Shown here piece by piece: positions 23,733 to 35,762 of a stretch of 57,717 nt of DNA. Position numbers and translations under genes: made by a program. The notes beneath the pieces are model-generated. The model had not been told where the DNA came from. It did not search any database and saw nothing but the letters and a program-made list of their open reading frames with translations. The stretch's first letter is position 1, and every line of letters starts with the position of its first letter. The stretch is from Spirogloea muscicola (taxonomy: Eukaryota; Streptophyta; Zygnematophyceae; Spirogloeales; Spirogloeaceae). The stretch lies in NCBI GenBank assembly GCA_009602725.1, contig WELB01000007.1, positions 39,525 to 97,241 of the forward strand, written 5' to 3'.

Positions 23733-26628
23733 TTAGGCCTTGGTCGTGCCAAATCCCCCAAAGCCCATAAGGGCTGCGACATCCACATCCACGTCGGCTG
23801 CTGGGAGCACTTCAGCCGCCTTCTCTTTCTGCACATGTGTGAGTAGAAATGCCGGTCACTCTCTCACCTCTGGCTGCTTGAAGGCTAGCCATTACAGTGA
23901 CAAATGGTGACATCCAGGGGTTATCAGACAGGGCTTGAGGAGAACACCACCTAATGCATGCCATTCATGCAACACAAGAGAGACATAGAACGTCGCTGGA
24001 CCTTCTTTTCCTTTTTGCGCTCCTTGCGTTGCCGCTTCCGCTCCTCCTCCTCCTCCTGCTGCTTAAGTATCCTGGCGTCAAAATCTGCAGCAAAAGCAGC
24101 ACCAGCCGGCCTGAGGCTCCATGGCACCTTGTCATTGACCACAGCAGGACTCTAGCGCCTGACTTGTGCAACTGGGCAAATAAGTGCCTGTGCCCACAAC
24201 AACAAGCCCGCCCTCTGCTAAGGCACACAGGATTGTACGACAGTCTTCTGTGGAGCTGCATAAGTGACAGTGGCTGGGTCCTCTTATGAGTGACAGGGGG
24301 CTTGTGATCACCAGGAGTTCTTTGCCTGGATCATTGGCGCAAGACAGGCAATAGCGAAACAGCTGCCTAAAGAACTAGCCCAAACAGGATTAAACAGGGC
24401 AGATATGTTGAACAAAGCATTTGAGTGGGCCTTCTTTTTGTCTTGGAACAGCTGCACTGACCTTTCTCTGTCAAAATTGAGATCTGCTCCTTTTTCCGCT
24501 TCAGCTCCTCCAATCGATCTCTTACCTGCACGAGGCTCGTATTTGCTGGTGAATATCATACCAAGGAGGCAGAAATACACAGCAACTCCAGGTCTGACGT
24601 TTGGCAGCTCCTTTGCAACACTGCCTTGAGGTCAACTACGCTGCCGCAGTAGTTTGACCTGGTGCACATTGGACCGCTCCACCCGCATGGACATGCCCAG
24701 CGCCCGTTGGTCTGGCCACACCATCAGACATCAAAGACACGGGTTTAACATTCAGTGGGTCAGCTTCTGCAACCTAAAGGGTAAAGTTCAAGGTCACGTG
24801 ACGTGATAGGATGATAAGACAACTTGCTGGATCGCTTCTCAAACTCTCAACCCCTGAATCCTGAAGCTGAGTTAGAGTCTAGAGACGGGCAGATGGGGCT
24901 GCAAACAGAGCAACTTCCACTCTGGCAATCAGCCTTTGAGAGCTCACTGAGCTAACAGCCAACTTCCCCTTGCCAAAGCGACTGCCGATTGAATGTGCCA
25001 CACAGGAGGCTTCCCATCTGCAAGTCTGCGGATTATGACTTTCAAACTCTGCTTTTCATGGCAGCCACTCACGCTTTTTGCCATTGATGTGGTCAAGGTA
25101 ATTGGCTGAGTCCTTCACAACGCACTCGCACACATTGCAGTAATAGCCTGCCTGGGGTGCACCCACAACAGGGCCCCCCGCTGGCACCACTGTCAATTCC
25201 AGGGCCGCTAGCACGCAGATGTTAAACAGCTACGGTGCTCCTGCGAGTATGTGCGCAAGTTGAGAACAAGACAAGCAGCTGGTAGGATCGTGCAGATTGG
25301 GCCTTGAGCTTCAGAGCATATGACGTATACTTGGGTGGTCAGCCAGTACAGTGTTTACTATCAAAGTCTGCGGGCTTGAGACACGTACAGGCCCAAGCCC
25401 CTCACCTGTTGGCTGAGTGGCGTAACCTGCGTCACCACCTGCAAAGTGAGGATTTGGGAGATGCACGTCAGAGAGCAGCGGAGACATTGGAACAACAGAT
25501 AAGAAAGGTGAGCGGAATTCTTTCTCAGATAGTCAGTAGTGCGGTCCAGATCAGAGGCGGCAGCATGTGAGGCGATGCATAGGAACAGGCCCAAAGGCTG
25601 GAGGTGGCTCATAGCAGCGTGCAACGGCCAGGTGAGAGGGCCCCCACCTGCGTCTTGCCTAGGCGCGAGGCAAGGTCCACGGAGTGATCACGCTGCTTCA
25701 GCGGCGCCCGCTGCACAGCCGGCCCTCTCGCTGCACACATGCACGGAGGGGGGTGGGGCCGGGAGGAGGGGACGCAAGAGGTGGAGAGAGGAGAAAGGCC
25801 AGTAAGGAGAGAAGAGGAGAAGCGACAAAATAAGACCAGATATAGCACTTCATGAGAAACGCCCCAACTATATGTGCAAGGATGGGCTGCTCTGAGGCCG
25901 TGCAAGAGGGAACTGAAGCCGTTGCAACAAGGCTCTCGCAGCTGGGTGTAAGCAGTGATGACCTCTTGAGAACTCAGAGCTGGGTTTCAGATTACCAGGA
26001 GGTTTAGGAAGAGGAGGACAGAAATCACATAGGAAAGCTTTGAGATGGAAGTCTAGCATGATGGGCTTAACAAGTCACTGTCAGCATTTTCTGCATATTG
26101 ATATGTTGCGACACTCTTTATTAAGGCTTTGAGTCAAGGCTGTGAGAGGCCAGGCGGCTGTACGTAAGGGGCGGGCGCGCTCCTCCTCTTCCTGCGCGGA
26201 GCGTTGCAAAACGTAATTTCGTCATGGGCTGAGCCGACGACCATTGCAGAGGAGCAGCTGCGAGGCTTGGCCTCGGCTGCGAGACCGTGAGGAACACACA
26301 GCAGGACCAAGAGCGGACGATGACGGGACGGAAGCAGAGCTTCGAAGCTGACAAGCGGGCTCTGCCAAGGCTGCATCCGGCAGCCACCGTCACGGCAAGC
26401 GCTCATTGCCGAGCAGGCGCCCGTGACATCGTCTGTCTTTGAGTTGGGCAGCGGGCGGGAGCCCACCTGCTCGAGCTCCCGCGCCCGCTGCTCGTACTCG
26501 TCGCGGTCCCACTTGCGGCGCGCGGTGTTGTCGACGCCCGCGGCCTGCGCGGCCGCAGCATGGCAGCCGATGGCCGCCTCAGAGAGGGAACATCCCGTTC
26601 GTTTAGTAGGTCCAAGCCCATAGCCCAT
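23733..26628 (-). CDS. SNU23: U4/U6.U5 tri-snRNP zinc-finger protein (SNU23 / ZMAT2)
   Basis: Spliceosome B-complex protein with one U1-type C2H2 zinc finger. Exons (minus): from 26628 or further upstream to 26467, then 26191-26164, 25730-25648, 25438-25406, 25151-25073, 24711-24659, 24525-24462, 24084-24002 and 23828-23733. Phases agree throughout; 226 residues from 26628 against about 200 in animals. Landmarks in order: [57 protein letters not shown]; zinc finger [19 protein letters not shown] followed by [31 protein letters not shown]; a Lys/Glu coiled coil; and the C-terminal [14 protein letters not shown], a signature of the family. Two exons are very short (28 and 33 bases). The start is unsure: the frame is open through the GC-rich region beside the assembly gap, so the true first exon may be upstream of 26628. 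Confidence 0.9.
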
Positions 26629-27014
26629 CCTTTGGCTCGTTAGGAGCTGAGCGAGGCCCGTTGGCAGTGCTTCCACCGCAACGAGGCCTCGGCTCTGCGC
26701 TGGCTGCTGGGCGCTGGGGGCTCTCCCCTGACCTTGGCCATCGCTGCTCGTCAGGACGCCCCAGCCGCTGCTGGCCTGCGCGGGGGGAGCCCTCGCTCCG
26801 GAGGCCCTCGCTCCCACGGGCCGCCGCCGCCGCCGCCGCCGCCGCCTCTGACGGCCCGCGCTGCCGGAGCCCACGATACGCGGCGAGCGGCGGGCGTTGG
26901 GCTGCGCGGCGCTGCGGCTCGGCTCGCACGGGGAGCTAGCTGGCCTGCGCGGCCCTTGTTGGAGCACCGCTGCACTTGTGACACGGCGAGCAAGCGGCGG
27001 CGGCGGCGGCGGCG

Positions 27015-27311
27015 NNNNNNNNNNNNNNNNNNNNNNNNNNNNNNNNNNNNNNNNNNNNNNNNNNNNNNNNNNNNNNNNNNNNNNNNNNNNNNNNNNNNNN
27101 NNNNNNNNNNNNNNNNNNNNNNNNNNNNNNNNNNNNNNNNNNNNNNNNNNNNNNNNNNNNNNNNNNNNNNNNNNNNNNNNNNNNNNNNNNNNNNNNNNNN
27201 NNNNNNNNNNNNNNNNNNNNNNNNNNNNNNNNNNNNNNNNNNNNNNNNNNNNNNNNNNNNNNNNNNNNNNNNNNNNNNNNNNNNNNNNNNNNNNNNNNNN
27301 NNNNNNNNNNN
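27015..27311. other. Assembly gap (297 N) inside a CGG-repeat promoter
   Basis: Unknown bases flanked on the left by about five CGG triplets (27000-27014) and on the right by about six more (27312-27330). The gap is therefore probably an unresolved CGG repeat in the shared upstream region of SNU23 (minus) and the LSM14-like gene (plus). Its true length is unknown. Confidence 0.9.
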
Positions 27312-27333
27312 CGGCGGCGGCGGCGGCGGCGCC

Positions 27334-30300
27334 ATGGCGGACGCGTACATAGGCAGCGTGATCAGCCTGACGAGCAAGAGCGAGATACGGTACGAGGGCG
27401 TGCTGTACACCGTCGACACCGAGAACTCCAACATCGCCCTCCAGAACGGTGCGCCCGCCGCCGCCCCCGCCGCCGCCGCCGCCGCCGCCGCCGTCTGCGG
27501 CGGAGCACTTGGCCTTGAGACGCCGCCTGCCGTTCGTCTCCCTCCTCTCGCCGTCGTCGGCGGCAGTGCGGTCGTTTGGCACGGAGGGGCGCAAGAAGGA
27601 CGGCCCCTTGATCCCCGCCAGCGACAAGGTGTACGACTACATCATCTTCCGCGGCTCCGACATCAAGGTCCGCGCCCCCGACGGCGCCTGCCGGCTCTGC
27701 TGCCGCGTCCTCTATGCTTCAAGAGACATGAGTGTCCCATGAGACTGCTTTCAGTACCGATTGGCATGAAGCCGTGTCCAGTATTTGCTGCTGTGCTTTT
27801 GCAGCGGACGTTGGTGTTGCTGACATGCTGTATCAGAATTCAATCTGCGTGTCGTGTGCTGTGCCGCACTGCTGCGTCCGGCGAGTGCAGGATTTGCAGG
27901 TCAAGTCCGCGCCGCCGCCGCCGCCGCCGCCGCCTCCGCCGCAGCCCCACAGCGACCCGGCCATCATCTCCGTCCAGGCGAGTGCCGCCGCCGCCGCTCA
28001 CCATGCTGGAAGCCAAGCCAGCCCACCTGCTGCTAGCCTCGTTCCGGCACTGGGCTCATAAAACCCGTCTGCGGTTGCCACGTGCCTCTGCCGCTGCCTG
28101 CAGGAGCTTACGCCTCAGTTGCAGCAGCCGCCTCCACTGCCGCCGCCGCCACCTCCGCAGCCTTCTGGTGTTCAGGCAGGACAAGCCCCCAGCGCCGTGG
28201 CAGCAGCGGCAGCGCCACAGCCGGCCGCTGCGGCTGCATACTCCAGTGGGCATGTGCCGGAGGTAGCAGCGCAGCAGCGCCAATTCGGGACGGTGCCGCC
28301 AGCAGCAGCCTTCCAAGGAGCGTCGCACTTGTACCAGCAGCAGCCGCCGCCGCCGCCCGGCAGCGCCGGCTGGGGCGCTCCGCAGGCGGCCTACTGGCAA
28401 GGCTACTACGCTGGCCCACCTCCTCCGGCCGCCCCCCCGGCTGCCGATGCCACTGCTGCTGCTGCTGCTGCTCCTGCGCCGGCTGTCGGCCAGCTGCAGT
28501 CGAGCAGCGCGCGGCCCAGCCATGGCCACATAGCTTCAGCACCAGCAGCTGCTGCCGCCACTGCGAGGCCCCCGGCTGCCTTGGAAGGCATCAGCGCCGC
28601 GATCACGCCGGCAGCGCGGGGAGGCCGGCGGCCGCCACCCGGGTTGGTTGCGGCTGCTGCAGCGGCGGCCGTCGCTGCCGCCCCTTCAGCGGCGCACTCG
28701 GTCAGCCCCGCCTCAGCGGCGCCCCCTGCCGGCCTGCCCTCTCAGCCGGCGGGTTCCGACGCAGCTGCAGCGCTTGCGGCTCTTGACATCTCGCAGCAAC
28801 CGCTGTTGCCGCTGCCCGGGAGCGCGCCCGTTGTGCCGCTCCAGGTAAGTGTTGCCTGTACTTGGCCATGGTCTGAGCACAGCCCCAGTGTTCTCAGTGC
28901 CACGATAGCAGTGTCACGAGTTCCTTAGAGACCAATGCTGGCCTTCGCCATGGCCTTCTGCTCGCTGTTGCTGCGGCGCAGAAGCCCTCTGCGACAGGCG
29001 GCGGACGTGCTGGCGGCAACCCTTGGCAGGTGAGTGGCTGGCCATTGCAGCAGGATAGAGTGGGCCAGATTGCCCCGTGCCTCGCCAGTGAGCCCTCTGT
29101 CATCAAGGACTGTCATTGCTGGCCGCGGCAGCTCTGGTGCGGGCTCGCCTGACTGGCGTCCGGCTCCGACCAGGCCCGCATGCAGTCGGCGAACATGGGC
29201 AGCCCCGTCGCATCCAAAGACTACGGCCTTGTCAACGGCCTCGTTCCAGGCGGGGGCGGCGGCATGGGGGGTGGGCAGGGGTACGCTCGCCGAGGAGGCG
29301 GCGGCCACGGCCGCGGCGGCAATCGGGGCATTCTGCAGGTGTGGTGCAGCTCAGGCGCAACCCGCGTGCGCCGCTCATCTGCTGTGCCAAGGGCTGCCAA
29401 GGGGGGGCTTGCCTTGTGGGGCTCTCTGACAAGTGCTTGCGATCCTGTTGGCCTACGCTGCTGCGCAGCCTGGGCAGCTGGCACAGGTCTTCACTGAGGA
29501 CTTTGACTTCAGCGCAATGAACGAGAAGTTCAAGAAGGACGAGGTATGGGGGGAGCTTGGCGGCGGCGGCGGCGGCGGCGGTGGCAGCAGTGGCGGCACT
29601 GGGAGGCCTGCCGACAAGGACGAGCGCCAGGGCAGTGGCAAGGGCGGCGAGAAGGAGAACAATGGTGGTGCTGCTGCCGCCACTGCCGCTACCGCAGACG
29701 TTGCTGTACCAGATGGCAACCTGCTCGCTGTAACAAGTGATGGTGCTGCTTCCAAGGAGGGGGAGCCTGGAGTGGCGGGAGGATTGGAGGAGGGCATTGA
29801 GGTTGCTGAGGACAAGAAGGTGAGAGTCATGCCTGCCACGGCTCCATCTGTCACCTTGGTCCTGCGGCCTATATCGCCACACACTGCAGCCGCTATTGTG
29901 GTCCCCTTCGCTGCTTGCTCGATTGTGCGCATTCGTCGATTGCAGTGTTCAGGCTGGTGGTAACACCTCCGAGCCGTCCTCACCCTTATCAAAGTTGGGC
30001 ACAGCACAGCTGTGAGACACTCTGCTCGATGCCTGACGGATGAAAATTCTGATTGCGCAGGTGCCCACATCCTTGTACGTGAAGGACGACTTCTTCGATG
30101 CTATCTCGTGTGACTCGCTTGATCGCTCGGCAGGCCGAGGAGGGGGCGCACGCATGCGCTTCTCTGAGCAGCGCAAGATTGACACTGAGGTATGTTGTCC
30201 TTGAGAGCTGTGACAGACTGATGGTCATTTCACAGTATTAAGATTGCAGTTTATCGATGATGTCAGCTCAAGAAGTTGGGCTGGTGGCTTTCCTAGGGGC

Positions 30301-30750
30301 TTTGTTTAGCAAGTATTCGCTAATCTTGCTGCAGGAAGCAAATTATGTCGTCTGAAGAGGGGTGCTCAGCAGACTGCTCATGTAGTCAATCTCCCGTTTC
30401 TTTGTAAAAGTTCAAGTATGTTAGCGCATCAAGCTGACTGGCATTACCTGATCATGCTGTGCATGTCGCAGACATTCGGCAATGTGCCCATGCGGTCAGG
30501 CCGGGGTGGCCGAGGAGGCCGGGGGGGCCGGAGGGGTGGCTACCGCGGTGGAGGCGGCTATGGCAGCGGTGGCGGCAGCGGCGGCGGCGGCGGCACCGGC
30601 GGGGCATATGGTGCTGGAGGCGGAGGATATTACGGCGGCGGCCATGGCGGCTATGGAGGCGGTCCTGGTTATATGCGGTCTGATGGTCGGAGTGGTGGTG
30701 GGCGGAACCAGGGCCCTGGTGCTCCTATGAGAGGCAGTGGGGCTACATGA
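27334..30750 (+). CDS. LSM14/RAP55/SCD6 (Decapping 5-like) mRNA-binding protein
   Basis: P-body protein that represses translation and promotes decapping in characterised members. Nine exons: 27334-27448, 27567-27667, 27891-27977, 28104-28844, 28982-29029, 29174-29338, 29469-29819, 30061-30189 and 30472-30750; all phases fit, 671 residues. Domain order: N-terminal LSm14 domain ([20 protein letters not shown] with [11 protein letters not shown]); a long Pro/Gln/Ala-rich linker in exon 4; FDF motif [22 protein letters not shown] box [18 protein letters not shown] box [16 protein letters not shown]; and a C-terminal RGG/Gly-rich tail. This is the full family architecture. It is longer than usual because of alanine and glycine homopolymers made by GC-rich triplet runs. 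Intron 3 appears to use a GC donor (CAG then GCGAGT at 27978). ATG lies 3 bases after the CGG run bordering the gap. Confidence 0.93.
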
Positions 30751-31679
30751 TCAGTCGTGTGGCAACATTCCGGGCAATACAACAATTGGTGGTACTGCTG
30801 TTTCTTGCCTGCCCCTGTTATCTCAACTGGTGACGAGGACGCGGAGTGGTAGGGACAGGCAGCAGTTGAGGCGCAGGCACAAACTCTCTCTACCAACTGC
30901 CTTTTCCTGCCTCATCTCCCACCATGTAGCTAGGCTGTGTGCCCATGTTGTCATTCTGCTGCCGCTGGGGAGCACATGTTGGCAAAGCTAGCTGCCAAGA
31001 GCTGCGCAAGTGCATGCTGACCCAGCTTGACCAAGAGCCTGTGCTGGCATCAACATCCTTCAGCTGAGGTCAGCTTGGCAGTTGTACAAATCATATGAGC
31101 TGGGTAATGCGCGCAAAGTGCATCTACCCCTGAGCTTCTTTTGGAAGAGGTCATCTTGCTGCTGCCAGCAACCATTTCGGGGATGTCATGCCGCTGTCAC
31201 TTGCCCTTTTAGACGAGGAGCATGGAGCATTTGTTAGGCTTGGCCATCTGGTTGTACAGTGCAAGTCCCTTTTGAAATCCTTCACCTGCTCTAAGTAGCA
31301 TGGTTCTACGCTGTCAAACCCGAAAGTGTGCACAGTCAGTTCAGTTCATACAACCACAGGTCCAACATAGCGGACCATGGCCACTATGTTGGAACATAGT
31401 GGCTATGGTCCAACATAGCCACTATCAGGCTATGTTGGACCTGGCTATGTTGGACCTGTGGTTGTGTGACAGGTTAAAAGTCTAGCTCACAGTCACCACA
31501 GCCCAAGAACGACTCCATGGGCTGCGTAGGCTTTGGTTTAGTGGTAGCCATAATGCACCTACTGTCATGTGCAGACAAGCGGTCCCTGTGAATGTGCAGG
31601 TAATCCACCCCCCCTGCCCATCAACCCCCAGAATTGACGACTAGGATACTCATAACCCCAAGTGTTTCAGCAAAGCCGC
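30751..31679. other. Downstream region of the LSM14-like gene with one complex palindrome
   Basis: No exon was recognised. The only structure seen is the palindrome at 31350-31466, listed separately. A tRNA A-box-like string at about 31531 lacks a matching B box. Confidence 0.5.
31350..31466. repeat. Nested palindrome (hairpin) of about 115 bp
   Basis: Outer arms read CAACCACAGGTCCAACATAG and its complement near 31445-31464. Inside, GGACCATGGCCACTATGTT pairs with AACATAGTGGCTATGGTCC. The whole is built from repeats of CTATGTTGG in both orientations and could extrude as a cruciform or give a hairpin RNA. Confidence 0.8.
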
Positions 31680-32929
31680 AAGCTGCTCTGATCAGGTTTA
31701 CTTGATAGGTACTTGCCTAGAAGGGGATTCAAGGTAGCTACGAGGGAGAAGGCACGGGTGTGCATGAGATGAAAGGGAGGCCAAATCAAGGTCACGTACA
31801 AATCCAGTAGGAAGGGGGGTAGGTGGTTTCTTTTGTTCAGGAGTAGTAAGACGGTTGCTATATCTTGTGTGAGAGTTAGAAGCAGCTGCTTCTCCGGCAG
31901 CCAGGCATGTTGGCTGGGCTCTACGGCCAGAACGTGAACACCTGCTCCTGCCCAAGGATCTGCAAGACACCAATGCAGTCAACGGCTTCACCTTGCCTAG
32001 CAGGTAGAACATTGAAAAGCTACTGTTAGTGTTGAAGTGTGGCCGTAATTCAGGTCTGGATCAGAGATGATGAAGGCATGAAGAAGATAAGGGCTCCTCC
32101 AAGGGGGCAGAAGAGAGGCTGTATGTGGCCAGCGCATGACTTCAGTATTGTCAGAGTATCGATGCTTCTCAGTGCATCAGTCCATCATTGGCCACCCCGA
32201 TTTTCAAACAAAAGAGGATACAAGCTCCTAACTCCGATTGGCCAGCCCAAGAGATTGCCGAGAAGGGTTGGGCAGCACAGTGTCAGCAGAGGCCGAAGCT
32301 GGAGACCAGGGAGTGGCAGTAAATGACAGCGCAATTACACTGGCTACAGGACACCAGCCTTACTTTAGACAGGACATCAATCCACGACAAATGCCTGGGG
32401 CAACCGCTCAGGAATCAAAAGCATGGTATTGCAACGTGAAGGCTAGCCACGGTTGCAGGATATAGCAGCAGTATACCTGGGCCAGCGAGTTCGAACATGG
32501 AAGGCGCTCACTACTAAATGGTGCCGCCAGGCAAGCAGCGCGGCGGGCGTGAGATTGTGTAGCTGCATTGCAGCTGTAGGTGTCAACGGACTAAGAAAGA
32601 AATGGACTAATAGGTCTACGGCAGGCTTGGACGCAAACTCTGCCACCATCTGTGCTGGAACGGCCTCAGCTAGTAGATAAGCTGTAGAGAGCGTCGACTG
32701 AAACTCCTTAGGTGGTCAATGACCTTGACATTAGGAACCGGTTCGCTGTTGTAGATCTGCTGTTACTAGACCCGCTTCTCCAATACTATCATACGAAAGT
32801 CAAGCAGAGAAAGAAGGTGGCCTTTGAGGGCAAGGGCTGCGCAAAGCCAGCCCATGAATTCACAAGGTCCAATTTGTTGAATGGCGCTAAAAGCACATGG
32901 TTATGCAAGAGCCTACAACCAATAGAAGA

Positions 32930-32985
32930 AACACGCTTCCAGGAGATGCGTGTGAATTAAGAGATGGGGAGGCCATGTGTGGCCA
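32930..32985 (+). repeat. Paralogous empty site of the 15.2-kb MITE
   Basis: The sequence ACGCTTCCAGGAGATGCGTG, then TGAATTAAGAGATGGGGAGG, matches the joined flanks of the MITE at 15253-16021 with a single TAA and no insert. It is part of a dispersed repeat copy. Confidence 0.85.
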
Positions 32986-32988
32986 AGT

Positions 32989-33196
32989 ACAAAGGCAAGC
33001 ACATTGGACAAATGTACGTCACCTGCTGCTAAGCTGACCCGCTCAGTAACCATGAGTAAACACATAGAGGTCGCTAGCTGACGCTCGAATACCGGACGGC
33101 AATTGACTAGCTCTTGTGCCAGCAGCTAAGGCTCGACCAGCTTTCTGATGCAGAGCATACGCCTGAGCTCGCTGCAGACAGGTTGACACTTGACGT
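32989..33196 (+). repeat. Copy 1 of a 210-bp dispersed unit
   Basis: Shares with the copies at 33766 and 35550 the ordered blocks CAAGTACAAAGGCAAGCACA, CGCTCAGTAACC, AGGTCGCTA, CCAGCTTTCTG and GCTGCAGACAGG. This is the most diverged of the three. Confidence 0.7.
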
Positions 33197-33765
33197 CGCA
33201 GAAATGACAGATAGGCTGCCGGCATACCCATCTGGGCTGGGAGCATATCCTCGCGTCGTGCATATCCCAGACTCGCTATGTTCTCGAGTAGGGTATGGAA
33301 GCGAGGACCCAAGCAGCCGAAAGTGTCGATTGCGGCCGGGAGGAGGTGGTCACTGCGGGGTTAGTCTGAGTAGTGTCGGAGCTTTTTCTGCTCAGCACCT
33401 CCCACAGCGTGGCCAGCAAATGTGTGTGGAAGCGGAACTCTTGTATGCCTCAGTCACCACCACATCAACCAAGGCTCGTGGGCCTCCGCCAGGTTGTACA
33501 CCCACAATGGTCAGGGTGCGACGGTGATGGCATCCCTGGAAATCCGTGGTGATGGGCACTACATTGCGGGGAGAGGGCAGTGACTGGGAGAGGCCAGCCC
33601 AGGGAAAACAACGACTAAGAACGATTAGCAGCTCAGATACCCAGCCGCAAGTCGGAGCAATTTCTAGCTGAAAGAAGAATCAGCTCTTCCAACGTAAGGT
33701 AATGGCTGTGAGAAGAAATTGCTCGCCACAGAGAAGAAAATTGTCGTGTATTCGAAACAAACAAA

Positions 33766-33975
33766 AACAGCCAAGTACGAAGGCAAGCACATCTAGAGAC
33801 GCACATCACCTACAGCAGATTGACCGGCTCAGTAACCACGGGTCAAAACATAAAGGTCGCTAATCGATGCCTGAATCCTAGATGGCAGATACGAAGCCCT
33901 TCTGCCACCATCTAGAGCTCGCCCAGCTTTCTGGCGCAAAGCACTAGCCTGAGCACGCTGCAAACAGGCCGAAAC
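33766..33975 (+). repeat. Copy 2 of the 210-bp dispersed unit
   Basis: Closely similar to copy 3 over its full length, including AACATAAAGGTCGCTAATCG and GAAGCCCTTCTGCCACCA. It is preceded by the GTGTATTCGAAACAAACAAA block found in shorter form elsewhere. Confidence 0.8.
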
Positions 33976-34449
33976 GCGTGGTCGCAAGAACGACAGCTAT
34001 GCAGAGAAGAGGGACTGGCAATGAGGCCAGCCCAAAGAACTATACAAGGCAAAAATATTCACGCCGACGGATGTCAAAAATGAAGTGGCCGCAGTCAAAG
34101 CGAAGCCAAAGAATGATGACGGACCCAGTTCCGTTCCCGCCTTGGAATATGCACAGGACGAAGATTGTGCTCGCCCATAGAGAAGAGTGGCTGGCAAAGC
34201 CAGCCCAAAAAGATTGGTCAATATCCCAAGCCAAAGAACAGGACACTGTACAATCGCATGCGCGGGGCTGCTTGCATAGCGTGGCCGGGGCGAGTGGCAA
34301 GCGCAAGCTGGTCAGGACAGACGAGCGCGGCCCAACGACGACGTCCGCCAGACGCGCAGGGCACCGCCGGAACTGATGATCGGCGTGCGCGAGGCCGCCC
34401 CGGCTGACAAGATCGGGCATGGCACCGATGACTTCCAAAAATAGGTGAG

Positions 34450-35039
34450 GATCAGATTAGCTCAGGGGCGTGCGGTGAACAGGAGGCAATCTTTGAAAGC
34501 AAAGTGTGGCACGGCCGGCCTGACAGGGCGGCTCCGTTTTGTGTCAGATGCAATCTTCACTGTCAGTCACCACCAAACTGGATAGCCACGGAAATTCGGA
34601 CCCTTGTGGCCTTTTCTTTCCAAAGGAAAAGAATTTCGTGTATTTGAAACAATCGAAGGCCAGAAGGGGGCGATGGCTGTAAGAGAAGTAGCTCTCGCAA
34701 AGGGGCAAGGGCTGTGAACATGCCAGCCCGAAAAGAACAAAATTCGAAGCAATGGCTGAAAAGAAGGGCTCGCCCATAGAGGATAGGGGCTGGGAAAGGC
34801 CAGCCCAGAAGACAATGTTTGAGAAGTTCGAGATGTGAGGCCAGCCCGAAAGGGAAGGCCACGAAGGGTCCGGGAGTCGGTGGCTTTCAGGTATGGTGGT
34901 GACTATCAGGGGGATTGTATCCGACACCAAATGGAACCGCCCTGTCAGGAAGAAAGGGCTCGCCCTGTCAGGCCGGGCATGCCACACTGTCCTTCCTAAG
35001 ATTGCCTCCTGTTCACCGCACGCCTGAGCTAATCTGATC
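34450..35039. mobile_element. Foldback element with long imperfect inverted arms (590 bp)
   Basis: The left arm (34450-34611) starts GATCAGATTAGCTCAGGGGC, and the right arm (34857-35039) is its imperfect complement, ending GCCTGAGCTAATCTGATC. The arms pair over some 160-180 bases with indels. The loop contains hairpin repeats (GCCAGCCC near 34726, 34799 and 34843). No clear target-site duplication was found, so it may be an inverted duplication rather than a transposon. Confidence 0.65.
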
Positions 35040-35549
35040 GACGAGGAAGCTCTTCCATGAAAGAGCTATGGAAAAGCTACATCTCCTCATAGCCATTGCC
35101 CTCTCCAAACAAGAGCTTCTTCTTTGTTCGTGATCGCTCGTGTCAAGTTGCAGCTTAAGCATGTCAAAGACGGCTTGACAGATGCCTGAGAGACTAGGCA
35201 CCTCACAAGGCCAACGAACCGGACATCAGTCTGCTTCCTGGCGCGGAGGTTGGCACAATGCGGTGACAATGCGGTGATTAGCAAAACAGCGCAATGCTGG
35301 CGCCACTGAAAACGGCGATGCTGTAGAGACTGCCGTTCACGGTGGACTCTTATTTGTTGACGTCGACATTGAAACTTTGACGTCGACCGTGGATAGTAGC
35401 CGCTGGTAGATCGTATGGGCCGTTGCCTGGCCATTGACGGGAGACCGTCATTGAGTCAGTAGACAACTATTGCAAAGTACCAGTAGCCCAAGTGGAAGGG
35501 CTATGCAAGGAGACCTTGTAAAGGAAATTCGTGTATTTGAAACAAACGA

Positions 35550-35762
35550 AGGCCAAATGGCCAAGTACAAAGGCAAGCACATCTAAGACCTATATAACCT
35601 ACAGCAGAATGACCCGCTCAGTAACCGCGGGTCAAAACATAAAGGTCGCTAATCGATGCCTGAATACTAGATGTCGGATAAGAAGCCCTTCTGCCACCAA
35701 CTAGAGCTCGCCCAGCTTTCTGGTGCAAGGCATTAGCCTGGGCACGCTGCAGACAGGCCGAA
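35550..35762 (+). repeat. Copy 3 of the 210-bp dispersed unit
   Basis: Matches copy 2 from CAAGTACAAAGGCAAGCACA to GACAGGCCGAA with scattered substitutions. It is preceded by GTGTATTTGAAACAAACGAA. Confidence 0.8.

Noticed and set aside
26134-28266. Open frames of about 500 codons spanning the N gap on both strands
   Set aside because: The N stretch supplies false open codons, and the real exons of SNU23 and the LSM14-like gene lie within them.
31525-31600. tRNA A-box-like string TGGTTTAGTGGTAG
   Set aside because: No B box and no acceptor stem could be matched downstream.
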